DNA of 64,000 nucleotides from Moniliophthora roreri (GCA_001466705.2 LATX02000193.1:62001-126000), one strand, 5' to 3'. Positions 44,217 to 54,518 are shown, counted from the first letter of the stretch. The notes: a model not told the origin generated them from the letters alone. Numbers and translations: made by a program.

Positions 44217-44882
44217 CAGGGGGGAGGCGGGCCGTGGTTCCGGAACACCGGGACGGTTGGTTGGTTGCCCGATGGCCGGCTTAAAAAAATTTTTGAGCCA
44301 ATATTTTGAACACTTTCTCAGTAACCAAAGGTTCTTTTATGACCACCTTCATAGCAGAAAGACTCAAATTTGCTCCTATATGCCTTTTGGATGCTGGTCC
44401 AGATCAGTTTCCTGCCCACCCATGGTCCTTGGGGCTCACTCACAGGTATTTTAAGGGTTTGTGGTGGTTTGGCTGTATAGGACTGGGAGTTCTCCATAAT
44501 AGGGTTACATTATATGCCTTCTTGAACCAACTTACACCCTGGATAAACATACTATCCTTAGATCTTAGCAGATATCAATCCCTAGAGATTTGCAGTTGCT
44601 TGCTTGGGCTCCTGTACCTAGAATATAATGTAGATGAACCTTACAAACAGTTTGAAACATTCTACTGCAGACTTCGGTATATTGTGCTCGCACTTCGCTG
44701 AACCTAGCTAATGCGAAGGGGGAAGAGGACCAGCGCTAGTCAGGTGCTTGCTACTTAGCGCCGGTGATGTCATGTGAACTACCTTCCATATATGGTAGTC
44801 AGTGGTTGGTTGGTTCACCGCGACGGTCCTGAAAAAAAAATTCGACCCCATGTACAAAAAAAAAAAATTTCCCTCCCCCCTG
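44217..44882. mobile_element. hAT MITE, CAGGGGGGAGG family, copy II
   Basis: Same ends as copy I, 666 bp, with a perfect 8 bp target duplication GTGTAGAG (44209-44216 and 44883-44890). The 8 bp duplication and CAGGG tips mark the hAT superfamily. Contains poly-A/poly-T-like runs near the right end and no transposase; the 131-codon plus frame at 44306 is shared with copy I but has no motif. Confidence 0.88.
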
Positions 44883-45729
44883 GTGTAGAGATGTCGTGAG
44901 GCTTCTCGTGGTCGCGGATCACAGCTGCGTCACAGCATCTATGACAAATACAATATGCAACGCCATCGAGACTCAGGACTCAGGTACATAGGTTCCGATG
45001 GTCACATCCTCTGGATATTTCTCTAATCCTTCCTTACAGGTCAGATTTTAATACATGGAAGAACTAAAATCGGCCTTGACTGTTTGCTGGAGCTCCCCGT
45101 CGGCGATAGAACTTGCGTGGGCACCTCAATGGGAACCGTCGTCTCCGGATGACGGAGAATGAGATACGGACAATTTCACTATTCGGTGACCGTGAGGCTA
45201 ATGAGATACTACAGATCCTATCACCTCGTTTACGGCCTTCCGTCGGAGAGACCCTGTAGCCTCAAGTATGGAAATGGCTGCGGAGAAGGTGCGATCTCAG
45301 TGTTCCCGAGAAGCGTAGCTGCACTAATGTGATTGGTGTCCGTTATAGGCATCGTTATACGGCTTGGTACGCTGCCGTGCTACTCAAAAGTATTTTCGCA
45401 TGTCCCAAGACTATACTCAATCTTTATGTGAGGCAGTTGACTGGTTGTACACCAACAAAAGGCCTTCGTTGCGTGCAACCTCCCCTTCAACACACCATAC
45501 TTTTTACACGAGCTAAATATTTTATCTCTAAAATGCTTCTAGTCGAGTCTTTTTCGACTTTGGTTACTCTCTGGGGCCCTCAACTTGGGACGAAGATTAG
45601 CGTTCGTGCTCGTACACCTTTGGTCTGTCGACATCCCGCTTTTTTGCAACAGCAAATGACAACAGGCTTCGAAGAGTTGTTCTGCATGATACCCATTTTG
45701 TACCTTTGTTCCGATGCCCGCCCGTATGG
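44883..45729. repeat. Second, partial copy of unit X
   Basis: Repeats 40476-41322 without visible differences and stops at the N at 45730. Confidence 0.9.
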
Positions 45730-45730
45730 N

Positions 45731-46039
45731 ATATCAATCCCTAGAGATTTGCAGTTGCTTGCTTGGGCTCCTGTACCTAGAATATAATGTAGATGAACCT
45801 TACAAACAGTTTGAAACATTCTACTGCAGACTTCGGCATATTGTGCTTGCACTTCACTGAACCTAGCTAATGCAAAGGGGGAAGAGGACCAGCACTAGTC
45901 AGGTGCTTGCTACTTAGTGCCAGTGATGTCATGTGAACTACCTTTCATATATGGTAGTCAGTGGTTGGTTGGTTCACTGCAATGGTCCTTAAAAAAAAAT
46001 TCGACCTCATGTACAAAAAAAAAATTTCCCTCCCCCCTG
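45731..46039. mobile_element. hAT MITE copy III (right part only)
   Basis: Collinear with the right half of copies I and II, starting abruptly after the N. Differs mainly by C-to-T and G-to-A changes (for example CTTCGGCATATTGTGCTTGCACTTCACTG). Right flank GGCAAGCC (46040-46047) equals the left flank of copy I, so copies I-left and III-right are the two ends of one insertion. Confidence 0.8.
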
Positions 46040-46684
46040 GGCAAGCCATTTTCCATCCTATGTATGGTACAGTAGATGGTATGGGTTGACACCGTCCTGA
46101 CAGCCATATGTATGGCTGTGTATGGGTTGGGGAAATTGTTGCTAGTTCAATGCCAGATGTTTGCAGAAAATGAAACTAGATGACATTGGCCATCCAAGGA
46201 AATGATTTGCTTCGTTATACAGAGCCTCGGGAGTTGCTCAGGAAAGTCCAACGCTGTTCCACAGGTGCCAGCGAAGCCTACTAACATCATTGTTCGCTCA
46301 CCCTACCACTCCAGAACATCATAGAAGTACTGGAAGGACCTCACTGGGACTTGAAAGGGGTATAATGATGTGTTTGAGAGGTGTATTCCTAAATTCTAAC
46401 ATCATAAGCCTGCTCTGACCCCATACCTGGTCTCCATAGCCCTATAGCAGTCATCTTCACCTTTGCAGGCAACTCCAGAGTGTCCTAGAGCATGCTCCTG
46501 GTGATTTGTGCTGCACACCTAGTGGGTGCCTACAGAAAACCATACGATATGGCCATCAAAACTGTCACTGTATCCGATACTCCCAAAGAATTTCCCTGTA
46601 TGGTATGGTGATGGAGAAATCATATCCGTCAAGGAACCGTAAAGTGTATGGTCATAACCGTATATGGTTATGGTGAACAGCCCT

Positions 46685-47600
46685 AGTCATTGGCACACAC
46701 ACCTCGAAAGCATCATACACACAATGACAATGACAAAAAGGAGAAGCAGTGATTCGTTTAAATTTATCGTTTTCTTGAGCCATGAGTCGTCGATGGTCAT
46801 TCCTCATGCTGAGCAGTGAGCAGCTTCACTGTCAGTATCAGTGCCGGCCTGACAACAGGGCCCTACTAGTCATTTGACTGTATCCATCAGCATAAAAACA
46901 CGAAGCCAAGGCTAAGATCCCCATTGAAAAGTCCATCTGTAAGTTCTGTTGTAGCCTGTTTGCCATTTTGTTGGCGTGCACTCACATCTTTTGGACCTGA
47001 TCTTTCATCGTCATTGTTGTCAATGGAATTCTTTTACTGCTCAATATGTTTTTTGCCTACAAAGTAAGACAAGTCAAGTTCCTCTCCCGCTTTCATTGGC
47101 CTTCCTCCTGAATAGATGACAATATATTTGCTACATGGATTGATACAATGAGTGTGCCATAGTAATGTAGCTCAAGAAATAGCAATTGTACTTTATGCTC
47201 GCCGTGTCCAGATTGGTGCCTCTAGTAAGAAATAAACAAATTAGATAGTTACGTAGCTAAACAGGCGGAAATCGGTCGCTATCTGTTTATTCTGTTCTCA
47301 TCGGTACCTGTAAGCTCAACCGCCAGGGAAGGGAATGAAACGGAGTCAAAGAGGTCGACTTTTCACTGGGCTTAATGGACGTTAATGAACCCGGACCTAC
47401 CTTCCGTGATGTTCAGACCTGGACCAACTGGGATCCCGGATATTAAGTACATAGGTTGGCACTAGATAGTCACCGGCTCATCACGCTTATCACTCGGGTT
47501 CCTTCCCGGTGCCACCGAACAGGCCCTAACCTCGAAGACCCGTCACCCCAGGATGGATCTCGGGACTCGGCAAGTTCGGGCGATGGCGTCGATGCAGGTG
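46685..47600. other. Non-coding stretch
   Basis: No open frame of note, no recognised repeat. GC content rises to the right of about 47280. Confidence 0.4.
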
Positions 47601-47608
47601 AGAGGGCA

Positions 47609-47824
47609 TAGTGATGTTAGGGGCTCGGCTCAAGCCCTGAAGCTTGAGCCCTAGACGATATGATGGAAAATGCAACTCGTGGCTGTAGGCAAGTGATACC
47701 CAAAAGCCCTGGCCTAAGCCGGGCCCTGCCTACGGCTCGGGCTCAATGTTTGGTGAGCCTGAGCCCTCTCAAGCCAGGCCTTAAGCCTGGGGCTTTGAGC
47801 CGAGCCGAGCCCGCAACATCACTA
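47609..47824. mobile_element. Short hAT-like MITE (216 bp)
   Basis: Inverted ends TAGTGATGTTAGGGGCTCGG and TAGTGATGTTGCGGGCTCGG, with a perfect 8 bp target duplication AGAGGGCA (47601-47608 and 47825-47832). The inside is built of GGCTCGGGCTCAAG-type palindromic blocks and could fold on itself. No coding capacity; the 131-codon plus frame crossing it is accidental. Confidence 0.85.
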
Positions 47825-47832
47825 AGAGGGCA

Positions 47833-48239
47833 GAACGGTGTCGAGTGTAGATATAGTTTCAGAGCATCTGTTACAAAAAAGCGATCATCAATAATGGGCA
47901 ACACACCGAGGAGGAAAGCCAAATACAGGCTTGCACTGGACAAAAGAGCGTTACCGCCCAATCCACGGCGCTTGTACGCTCTATGTTCGGGTTACATAAC
48001 AAATGTAAACAAGTGTTCTCGTTCTCTCCTCTTCCACCACCACAGAGCAGATTAACGTCCTCTTTCTCTCTGGTCATTCGTCACAACCTATCCTCTCAAC
48101 TCTAGTATATAATTCAAGAATAGCATCTCCGGTGACCACGGTATCGAAACGGCTTTCGAGCGCCTTTTTCTTCGACCAGCACACTTTGATGGTCTTCAAC
48201 ATGTCCGACGACTCCTCAGCATGTCCTCGAATGCAGCAT
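47833..48239. other. Spacer without supported gene
   Basis: Short frames only. Nothing recognised. Confidence 0.4.
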
Positions 48240-48458
48240 ACCATGTAGAACATTTTTCATTCTCCCCAGCAATTCAACCCCGACACATTATAATGTTCCC
48301 GCCACCTACCAAGGCCTTGATCAATGATAATTGTTCTTTCCCTTTTGTGACCCAGCCTTGGAATGAATAATAACTTGCCCTCGGTGCGAATAATAAGTGA
48401 GACGAGGAAATACCAGCAATGCCTAATTCGGTAGTCATGCATTATGACGCACGGTCCT
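48240..48458. repeat. 219 bp direct repeat, left copy
   Basis: Identical by eye to 49262-49480 (from ACCATGTAGAACATTTTTC to ATGACGCACGGTCCT). Ends at the N at 48459, immediately where the laccase fragment begins. Confidence 0.9.
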
Positions 48459-48459
48459 N

Positions 48460-49164
48460 TAATAACGGTCGATTCTAAAAAAACAGTCAGTATAGACCGA
48501 AAAGAAGTAGGATTGCCACGTACCATCATCGACATCGTATAGGGAAGCATGCGGATCATCGGGGTCATAAATGACAATAGGCCCCCGAAGTCCGTCGCAA
48601 TATTGTGTTGCTGAGGTGGTCGTTAGTCGGGGTTGCGGATTGGCCGAATCAGAAGACGCACAAAGGTGATAATGATACCAAAACGTCCCCGCTTGATCGG
48701 TGGCGGTAAAATCATATAAGAAACTATTTCCTTTTGCGATCGGGCATTGATTTACGAAAGCCATACCGTCGGCCCAGTTTGTGCTCTGTTGGAAAAAGCC
48801 GTGCCAGTGCTGCAGACCATATCAAGTTACCGATGGAATAACAAGAAACTACGAGACTCATGATGCTAGTCGACTGCAGCATCGTATCATCATCCAAATT
48901 GTTGACGACGTTGATTTGGAGATTGTTGTTCTGCGTAAGATCTCTGAGTCTTGCAGGCCCTTTGCCACAGAGTTAATTCAGCTGACCTTGTTACCGACAA
49001 TGCGGGGACCAATGGTGTCGCCGCCTGCAACAACAGCACCGCGAGTAAAGCCAATCGGGAGAGACATCCTGGTTACTGATGACCAAGTCTGCTATTGGTC
49101 TAATCGATGCGTGAACGAGAGGAAAAATACCAATGAGCGAAGAGAGGAACTGAAAACGAGCCAT
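48460..49164 (-). pseudogene. Laccase (multicopper oxidase) pseudogene, 5' half
   Basis: Laccases oxidise phenols with four copper ions. ATG at 49164 opens a signal peptide (MARFQFLSSLIGIFPLVHAS), then ADLVISNQDVSPD. One extra T near 49060 shifts the frame before GAVVAGGDTIGP. Further exons read LQINVVNNLDDDTMLQS, the copper motif [15 protein letters not shown] (about 48790), [14 protein letters not shown], the second copper motif GTFWYHYHL (about 48670), and after an intron [19 protein letters not shown]. The sequence stops at the N at 48459, so copper motifs 3 and 4 are absent. Frameshift plus truncation make it non-functional as assembled. Confidence 0.85.
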
Positions 49165-49214
49165 GCTAGAAAAGATAGCGAATGTGATGAGGCATAATAG
49201 CGATGATAGGCAAA

Positions 49215-49222
49215 CTTATATA
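49215..49222 (-). promoter_or_regulatory. TATA box of the laccase pseudogene
   Basis: On the minus strand TATATAAG lies about 55 bp upstream of the ATG at 49164, the usual distance for a fungal TATA promoter. Confidence 0.6.
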
Positions 49223-49261
49223 CCTTCGTCCCGAGTCCGATACACGCAGGTAAGACAGCAT

Positions 49262-49480
49262 ACCATGTAGAACATTTTTCATTCTCCCCAGCAATTCAAC
49301 CCCGACACATTATAATGTTCCCGCCACCTACCAAGGCCTTGATCAATGATAATTGTTCTTTCCCTTTTGTGACCCAGCCTTGGAATGAATAATAACTTGC
49401 CCTCGGTGCGAATAATAAGTGAGACGAGGAAATACCAGCAATGCCTAATTCGGTAGTCATGCATTATGACGCACGGTCCT
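49262..49480. repeat. 219 bp direct repeat, right copy
   Basis: Same sequence as 48240-48458. Here it continues into unique sequence (TTCCACGGTTGG). Confidence 0.9.
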
Positions 49481-49639
49481 TTCCACGGTTGGATGTTTGC
49501 TTCCTCCTTTCACCTCCCCTTCCCCCTCCGTCCCGCAATGTAGTATTGTATAGTGCGTATTCCACATATCTCGACGTCTCCCGCATTTATGCTGTCCCGT
49601 AGCATCACCAATAACATCCAAATACCACATCATCATTCG

Positions 49640-50700
49640 TTCTATTTCCAGTAGCGCCGGGCGGCCCTCATTATTATTATCGCTCCTTGTCGGTTTATTA
49701 TTCTCTGCACAGTCAACTGTGACCTGTAAGCGCGCTCTTTATAATTCTTCAACAATTGTACTCATTTTAATTGCCTCACCAGCTAGTGCCCATTATTATT
49801 TTTCGCCGAGCCTTAGTGTTTATCATTCTCCCCGGTCGCTGGTGCGTTCGGTACCATTTATTATTTGTCGAAGCTTGGACTCATTATCATTCTCCTACGA
49901 CTGCAGCCCGTTCAGATAATTGCGCCCCAAAAGTCCACTACACTACTTCGAGGCTATCAGCAGTGATGGAACTCGCAGTCAATACCTGAGCCTCATATCC
50001 ATTCCCGGCATTATTTGGATAGCTCGACAAATCCTTGCAGGACAGATTATCATTACCCAGCACTCGGCCCAATTATCATACTCCCTGTATCATCAATCTT
50101 GACGAACCGATGGGGTGAGTGCACATTATCATTTCCCAGTACTCGTACTCATTTTAATACTTCCCTAACTCCCGCCGGTCGACACGAATTATTATTCCAC
50201 AGCGCTCAAAACAATTATCATTACCTTGTGTGGTTAATCTTGACGAACTGACACAGTGAGTCCACATTATCATTCAGTAGTACCCCATCCAATTATAATA
50301 CTTTTCCAGCCCCTCGACCTCAACAGCATCCCCTCGCTATATGCCAATTTCCTCACTAGTTACAGTAGTCTATCCATTCATCATTTCAGATATGCACCTC
50401 ACTTGAATGTCAATCACATCCAATGCAATACTTAAGTTTGAATACAATAGATTCGCAAGACACTGTAAGTCCGAGCACAATGGGTTGGGTATAGGGTACG
50501 GCAAGTCCGTGCGTGCACGATGAAAGCGACGCAGGAGAACGACAAGAGCGAATAGTAAACACGACGAATATGTATGATACTGATACGGGTGAATGAGGCA
50601 AAGGTGACAGGGGAGAATGATAAAGGAAGGAGGGAGAATAATAAAGGGTACAAGGGAGAATAATAAAAGGTACGAGGACGAGTATAAACAAGACGACGGC
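49640..50700. repeat. Array of degenerate ATTATCATT motifs
   Basis: The motif ATTAT(C/T)ATT, often followed by CTCC or CCC, recurs every 20-60 bp on the plus strand from about 49670 to 50300. A longer unit of about 143 bp (ATCTTGACGAAC..GTGAGT.CACATTATCATT) is repeated at about 50090 and 50235. From about 50600 to 50690 the same motif appears inverted (GGGAGAATAATAAA three times). No gene is evident. It could be a decayed minisatellite or the untranslated leader/LTR of the adjacent Gypsy element. Confidence 0.55.
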
Positions 50701-50733
50701 GAATGATAGATGAGACAATGACGAACGCTGACG

Positions 50734-51804
50734 GTGACGAGGGCGAACGATATCGAGAGTATGATATTACNAGAGTTCAAGGCGGCATTCCTGGAGAGGT
50801 TTGGAGGAAAGAAGAAACCGAAGATGACAAGGGCAGACGTAGAGCAAGAGCTGCTGGATATGGTATTAACGATGGAGGATCTAGCACAAACTGGGGACAA
50901 ACATGTCGAGTTTGCGCAAAACTTACTCCTCAGAGCGAAGAGAGCAAAGATCGAAAGCACCTCGTTGAACATCATTGCAGTCCGAAAGAAACTCCCATAT
51001 ATCATCTGAGAGAAGCTCTCAGAGGATTACGAGAACTGGACCGACTTCATGAAGGTGATTGAAGGCATCTCGAAATCACACATTTGGAAGAGCCTGATGA
51101 AGGAAAAGGAGAAGGAGCGAGAACAACAGCTACGTGCTCAGATCATGGCAGATGTAGCCAGCCAGCAACGGGTTCACTCTGCCCTGCCAAGCAACCAGTG
51201 CTCATTCTCGGACACTCCTACACGTGGCATCACCAACGCCATGCAGAATGCCCAAATCCAGTCCCCAGCAAACCCAAGGGTAGTCTTTGGCACAACCCCA
51301 CCCACGGGCACACATCTCTTTGCCAATAACCAATCTCCGAGAGCACCAGTCCAGCTCACTGAAGAACAACGACAAACACTCCAACAAAACGTCACAACCT
51401 TGCAGCATCACCCAGACACACCTGAAGGTCACAGAGCTTACGTCCAGCAGGTCAAGGAATGGGGAGAATGGCACGGAGTAAACGCCGAAGTCACATATGC
51501 AACACCATTCCCGCTTCGACTGGGCACGCAGCCAGTCTGCTCAAGGGAGTGTTGGAAGTGTGGAAAAGGTGGCCATGTGTCAAGGGATTGCCCACCGAAC
51601 TCACTCAAAGTACAACCAAACAAGAAGGAATGGCATAGAGTGTGTTGGGAAGGGTTAAGAGGGCCTAACAACCGAAACCACCAAACTGTGTTTTCGACAT
51701 TTATCCCATGCAGTCTGACAGAAGCCGAAAATCAGTTCCATTTCTCACCACGTTACAGCTTGCTGATGCAGAAGGGCATATTTATGATGTACAAGCAAAC
51801 ATAG
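50734..51804 (+). pseudogene. gag: gag of Gypsy element 2
   Basis: Two pieces in the same frame (50734-51009 and 51049-51804) separated by a TGA before EKLSEDYENWTDFMK. The first holds EFKAAFLERFGGKKKPK and EFAQNLLLRAKRAK, typical of Gag. The second is Gln/Pro-rich and ends in a CCHC knuckle CWKCGKGGHVSRDC (about 51550). An N at 50771 lies in frame. Confidence 0.8.
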
Positions 51805-52370
51805 ACGACGGTGCAATGACCGCCGCAATTGATGTAAAAGTGTACGAGCATATCAGGGACTGGGTTAAAGGCTGGTCACCCTCCCAAAAGCAGTTCCACA
51901 TGGCCGACAGAAGAATAGTACCAGGAATCACAAAGTGGAAAGGTTGTGTTCAACTGAGAGGGGGAGTAAGAGTAGAGACAGAGGCAGAGGTGTTCAACAG
52001 TGGAGGAGGATGGAAATTCCTATTTGGAAAACCGCTACTAGAGCTCTTTGAGGCAATTCACAACTATGGGAACGATGTAGTATCAGTCCCTAATGGAGCA
52101 AGCGTGTTAGAGATATGGAATGAAAACTGGCATAAAAAGACAAAGCATGATACTGGTGGGGAGACTGTGGCAGCAGATACCCTGCCGAGCAGGGAAGTCT
52201 TTCACACCTCATGCACAAGTAAAGACCAAATACCCACCAAAACCATTCCAGACCATATAACACAAAATAGACACAACCATATGGAAAATAACACAGGAGA
52301 AGCAGAGATAGAGAGTGGCAGAGAGGAACGAGTACAGGAAAGGGAAAAACAAGCAGAAAAACAGGTCTAG
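51708..52370 (+). CDS. Aspartic protease region of Gypsy element 2
   Basis: Overlaps the gag end in another frame. The catalytic motif reads ANIDDGAMTAAID (about 51810) where the usual retroviral-type site is D-S/T-G-A. A conserved block VFNSGGGWKFLFGKPLLELF follows. After that the chain is hydrophilic (Glu, Lys, Arg). A TAG at 52368 ends it, but the frame continues through the N at 52403 as QRAYLHEKIDKLVAAGVLEQ into the polymerase ORF. Confidence 0.7.
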   Translation: MQSDRSRKSVPFLTTLQLADAEGHIYDVQANIDDGAMTAAIDVKVYEHIRDWVKGWSPSQKQFHMADRRIVPGITKWKGCVQLRGGVRVETEAEVFNSGGGWKFLFGKPLLELFEAIHNYGNDVVSVPNGASVLEIWNENWHKKTKHDTGGETVAADTLPSREVFHTSCTSKDQIPTKTIPDHITQNRHNHMENNTGEAEIESGREERVQEREKQAEKQV

Positions 52371-52478
52371 TCAGACAAGCACAGAAACTCACTGGGGGGA
52401 AGNCAGCGGGCATACCTCCATGAAAAGATTGACAAACTCGTAGCAGCAGGTGTTCTAGAACAGTGCAATCCTAGCAAG

Positions 52479-54278
52479 GTGAAGTGCATATCACCTCTCA
52501 CAATGGCGAAGAAAGCACATGAGCACGGTGGACTCACAATTGAGGAACTCAAGCATCGAGTCAATGATCAGTGCATAGCAGCAGGACTGAATCTGGCATT
52601 TGAAGGACTTCCCAAGCGAAATGAGGTAACAACTAGCGAACACACATCCAAAAAGCCGATGCCAAAGCAGAAGTGGCGAATATGCCAAAACTTCACCAAG
52701 GTCAACCGAGTAACAGAAATCGCGCTGATGCCACAAGGCGACATTAGGGCAAAACAGCAGGCCCTCAGCGGCCACCGTTGGCTCAACCTCATAGACTTCG
52801 CCTCAGGGTTCTATGCCATAGACATTGACCCCGAATCCAGACCATACACTGCATTCTATGTCGAAGGAAAAGGATATTTCCAATGTGCCAAAATGCCATT
52901 TGGGCTAACAGGTGCACCATCAACATTCGCACATATGACCACAACCCATCTACATGACTTCATTGCAGATGGAACACTAGAGCTGTTTGTTGATGACGGA
53001 GGATCAGGCATGGACGAGTTTGAAGAAGGAATAGAGAAATTAGAGAAGATATTCAAGTGGGTTAGAGAGCGAAACCTATCCCTTTCCGCCAGCAAATCCG
53101 AGTTCTTCGTTACAGAAGGAATCTTTGCAGGAGGAAAAGTTGGTCCAAATGGGGTCACCACTGACCCTGCAAAGCTCACAGCAATCGTTAACTGGGAGCA
53201 ACCAGAGGATGCGCTCAATCTATCGTCCTTCTTAGGAATCACTGGTCACTTCCGCGATCTAATCAAAGGATATGCATGGATAGAAGGCCCGTTACGAAAT
53301 CTTCTCAAACAAGTCCCTCTCAAGCCCAGCTGCAGTCGTACAGAATGGAGGAACGCCCATAGAAATTTCAAACTTGACGACACTTGCTGGAAAATGGAAC
53401 ACACAAAATCATTCATTGCCCTCAAACGAGCGTTAATGTCAGAACCTGTACTGCGATCGCCACGGTGGGATGGTTCACACTTTATCATAACCACTGACGG
53501 TTGTAAAGAGGGATTTGCAGGAGTGCTAGCCCAGCGCTTCACAACAATGCTTCCAAATGGCCAAAGTGTTACAAAGATCCACCCAATTGCATATGCTTCT
53601 AAGCGAACATCACGGTCAGAGAAAAAATACCAACCATTCTTACTCGAGTTCGCAGCCCTCAAATTTGCATTAGACAAGTTCTCAGACACAATTTGGGGTT
53701 TCCCAGTTGAGATTGAGACTGACTGTCAAGCTCTCCGAGATGTACTTCTAAACGACAAGCTGAATGCAGCACATGCGAGATGGAGAGATGGAATACTCAT
53801 GCATCAAATTGTCGACATCCGGCATGTCCCAGAAAAGCTGGATGTAGTAGCAGATGGATTAAGCTGGACATGGGATGGACAAAGTGACACAAAAGAGGGC
53901 GATGGAAGCAAATGGACAGTTAGCGAGGATTGGGAGAGCAAAAAAGGACTCGTAAATGACCTCTTCCAGGTAGCAATGGAATCTATGCCATACACAATGC
54001 TGAAAGAGTGTTTCAAAAAGAAGCCCATGTTTCTAGAGGTCATAGCAGCGCTAGAGGGCCTCCAAGTTGATGGAATGGTCAAAGAAAAGAAGCGGGCACG
54101 ACACAGAGCCTCTGAATATATGATAGAGGACGAGAAGCTGTGGCAGTTAGTTTCATGGAATGGGTCTCGAGCACGGTCGCGGGTAGAGTGTGTAACAAGA
54201 GAAGAGGCAGTGGTCTTAGTGAAAGAAGAACATGCGAAACGTGGTCACTGGAGTNAACTTCAACACTTCATACCATGA
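52479..54278 (+). CDS. pol: Reverse transcriptase / RNase H of Gypsy element 2
   Basis: 599 codons, the largest open frame in the window. Reverse transcriptase: QKWRICQNFTKVN, LNLIDFASGFYAIDID, FQCAKMPFGLTGAPSTFAHM and the catalytic LFVDDGGSG (F-V-D-D in place of Y-x-D-D, about 52990), then LGITGHFRDLIKGYA. RNase H: HFIITTDGCKEGFAGVLAQ (about 53490), FLLEFAALKFALDKF, EIETDCQALRDVL, DVVADGLSW. The end (EEHAKRGHWS) matches the His-His start of an integrase zinc domain but is cut by the N at 54255. Confidence 0.88.
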   Translation: MKCISPLTMAKKAHEHGGLTIEELKHRVNDQCIAAGLNLAFEGLPKRNEVTTSEHTSKKPMPKQKWRICQNFTKVNRVTEIALMPQGDIRAKQQALSGHRWLNLIDFASGFYAIDIDPESRPYTAFYVEGKGYFQCAKMPFGLTGAPSTFAHMTTTHLHDFIADGTLELFVDDGGSGMDEFEEGIEKLEKIFKWVRERNLSLSASKSEFFVTEGIFAGGKVGPNGVTTDPAKLTAIVNWEQPEDALNLSSFLGITGHFRDLIKGYAWIEGPLRNLLKQVPLKPSCSRTEWRNAHRNFKLDDTCWKMEHTKSFIALKRALMSEPVLRSPRWDGSHFIITTDGCKEGFAGVLAQRFTTMLPNGQSVTKIHPIAYASKRTSRSEKKYQPFLLEFAALKFALDKFSDTIWGFPVEIETDCQALRDVLLNDKLNAAHARWRDGILMHQIVDIRHVPEKLDVVADGLSWTWDGQSDTKEGDGSKWTVSEDWESKKGLVNDLFQVAMESMPYTMLKECFKKKPMFLEVIAALEGLQVDGMVKEKKRARHRASEYMIEDEKLWQLVSWNGSRARSRVECVTREEAVVLVKEEHAKRGHWSXLQHFIP

Positions 54279-54284
54279 GACGGA

Positions 54285-54518
54285 ATGAAACTAGCAGAGC
54301 AGCAAAAAGACATAGAGAAGCAGAGAGAAGAGGAAGACTGCGCAGAAGAAGACCAAGATGAGGAGAGCCAGAGTGAGAGGATAGAGGACATAGAAGAGGA
54401 CGAGTCAGAGGGAGAGTCAGAGCGCGACGAGGACGCCGCGCATTTTTTGGTGGGGGCACATGTAGTAGGGGTACCGGAGGTAGCGGAGGGCAGATCCGAG
54501 GTGTTTGGCAGTGTTTAG
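54285..54518 (+). CDS. Short acidic ORF after Gypsy element 2
   Basis: 77 codons, almost entirely Glu/Asp/Ser/Arg up to residue 50 (EEEDCAEEDQDEESQSERIE), then AAHFLVGAHVVGVPEV. Low-complexity; could be the C-terminal tail of the element or a chance frame in a purine-rich tract. Confidence 0.3.
   Translation: MKLAEQQKDIEKQREEEDCAEEDQDEESQSERIEDIEEDESEGESERDEDAAHFLVGAHVVGVPEVAEGRSEVFGSV

Larger units (their letters stand above)
39743..46684. mobile_element. hAT-like element, TAGGGCTGTTC family, split by later insertions
   Basis: Left end AGGGCTGTTCGCCGTCACCGTAC at 39743 and right end CGGTATATGG..ATGGTGAACAGCCCT ending 46684 are inverted. Including one more base each side (T...A), flanks are GTCGTCGG and GTCATTGG, an 8 bp duplication with two transition differences. 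Everything between 39819 and 46039 is inserted hAT copies and unit X. Element own sequence: about 39743-39818 and 46040-46684. A second copy lies at 58771-59367. Confidence 0.6.
50734..54518 (+). mobile_element. Ty3/Gypsy retrotransposon 2 (incomplete)
   Basis: Gag, protease, reverse transcriptase and RNase H lie in order on the plus strand; no LTR pair, integrase or chromodomain is present. Protease and polymerase signatures differ from element 1, so it is a separate lineage. It ends near the N at 54255, and the short acidic frame at 54285-54518 may be its last ORF. Confidence 0.8.

Noticed and set aside
52403..52403. N at 52403 as a contig gap
   Set aside because: The reading frame is preserved on both sides and the protein runs smoothly from protease to polymerase, so this N is more likely one ambiguous base than a gap.
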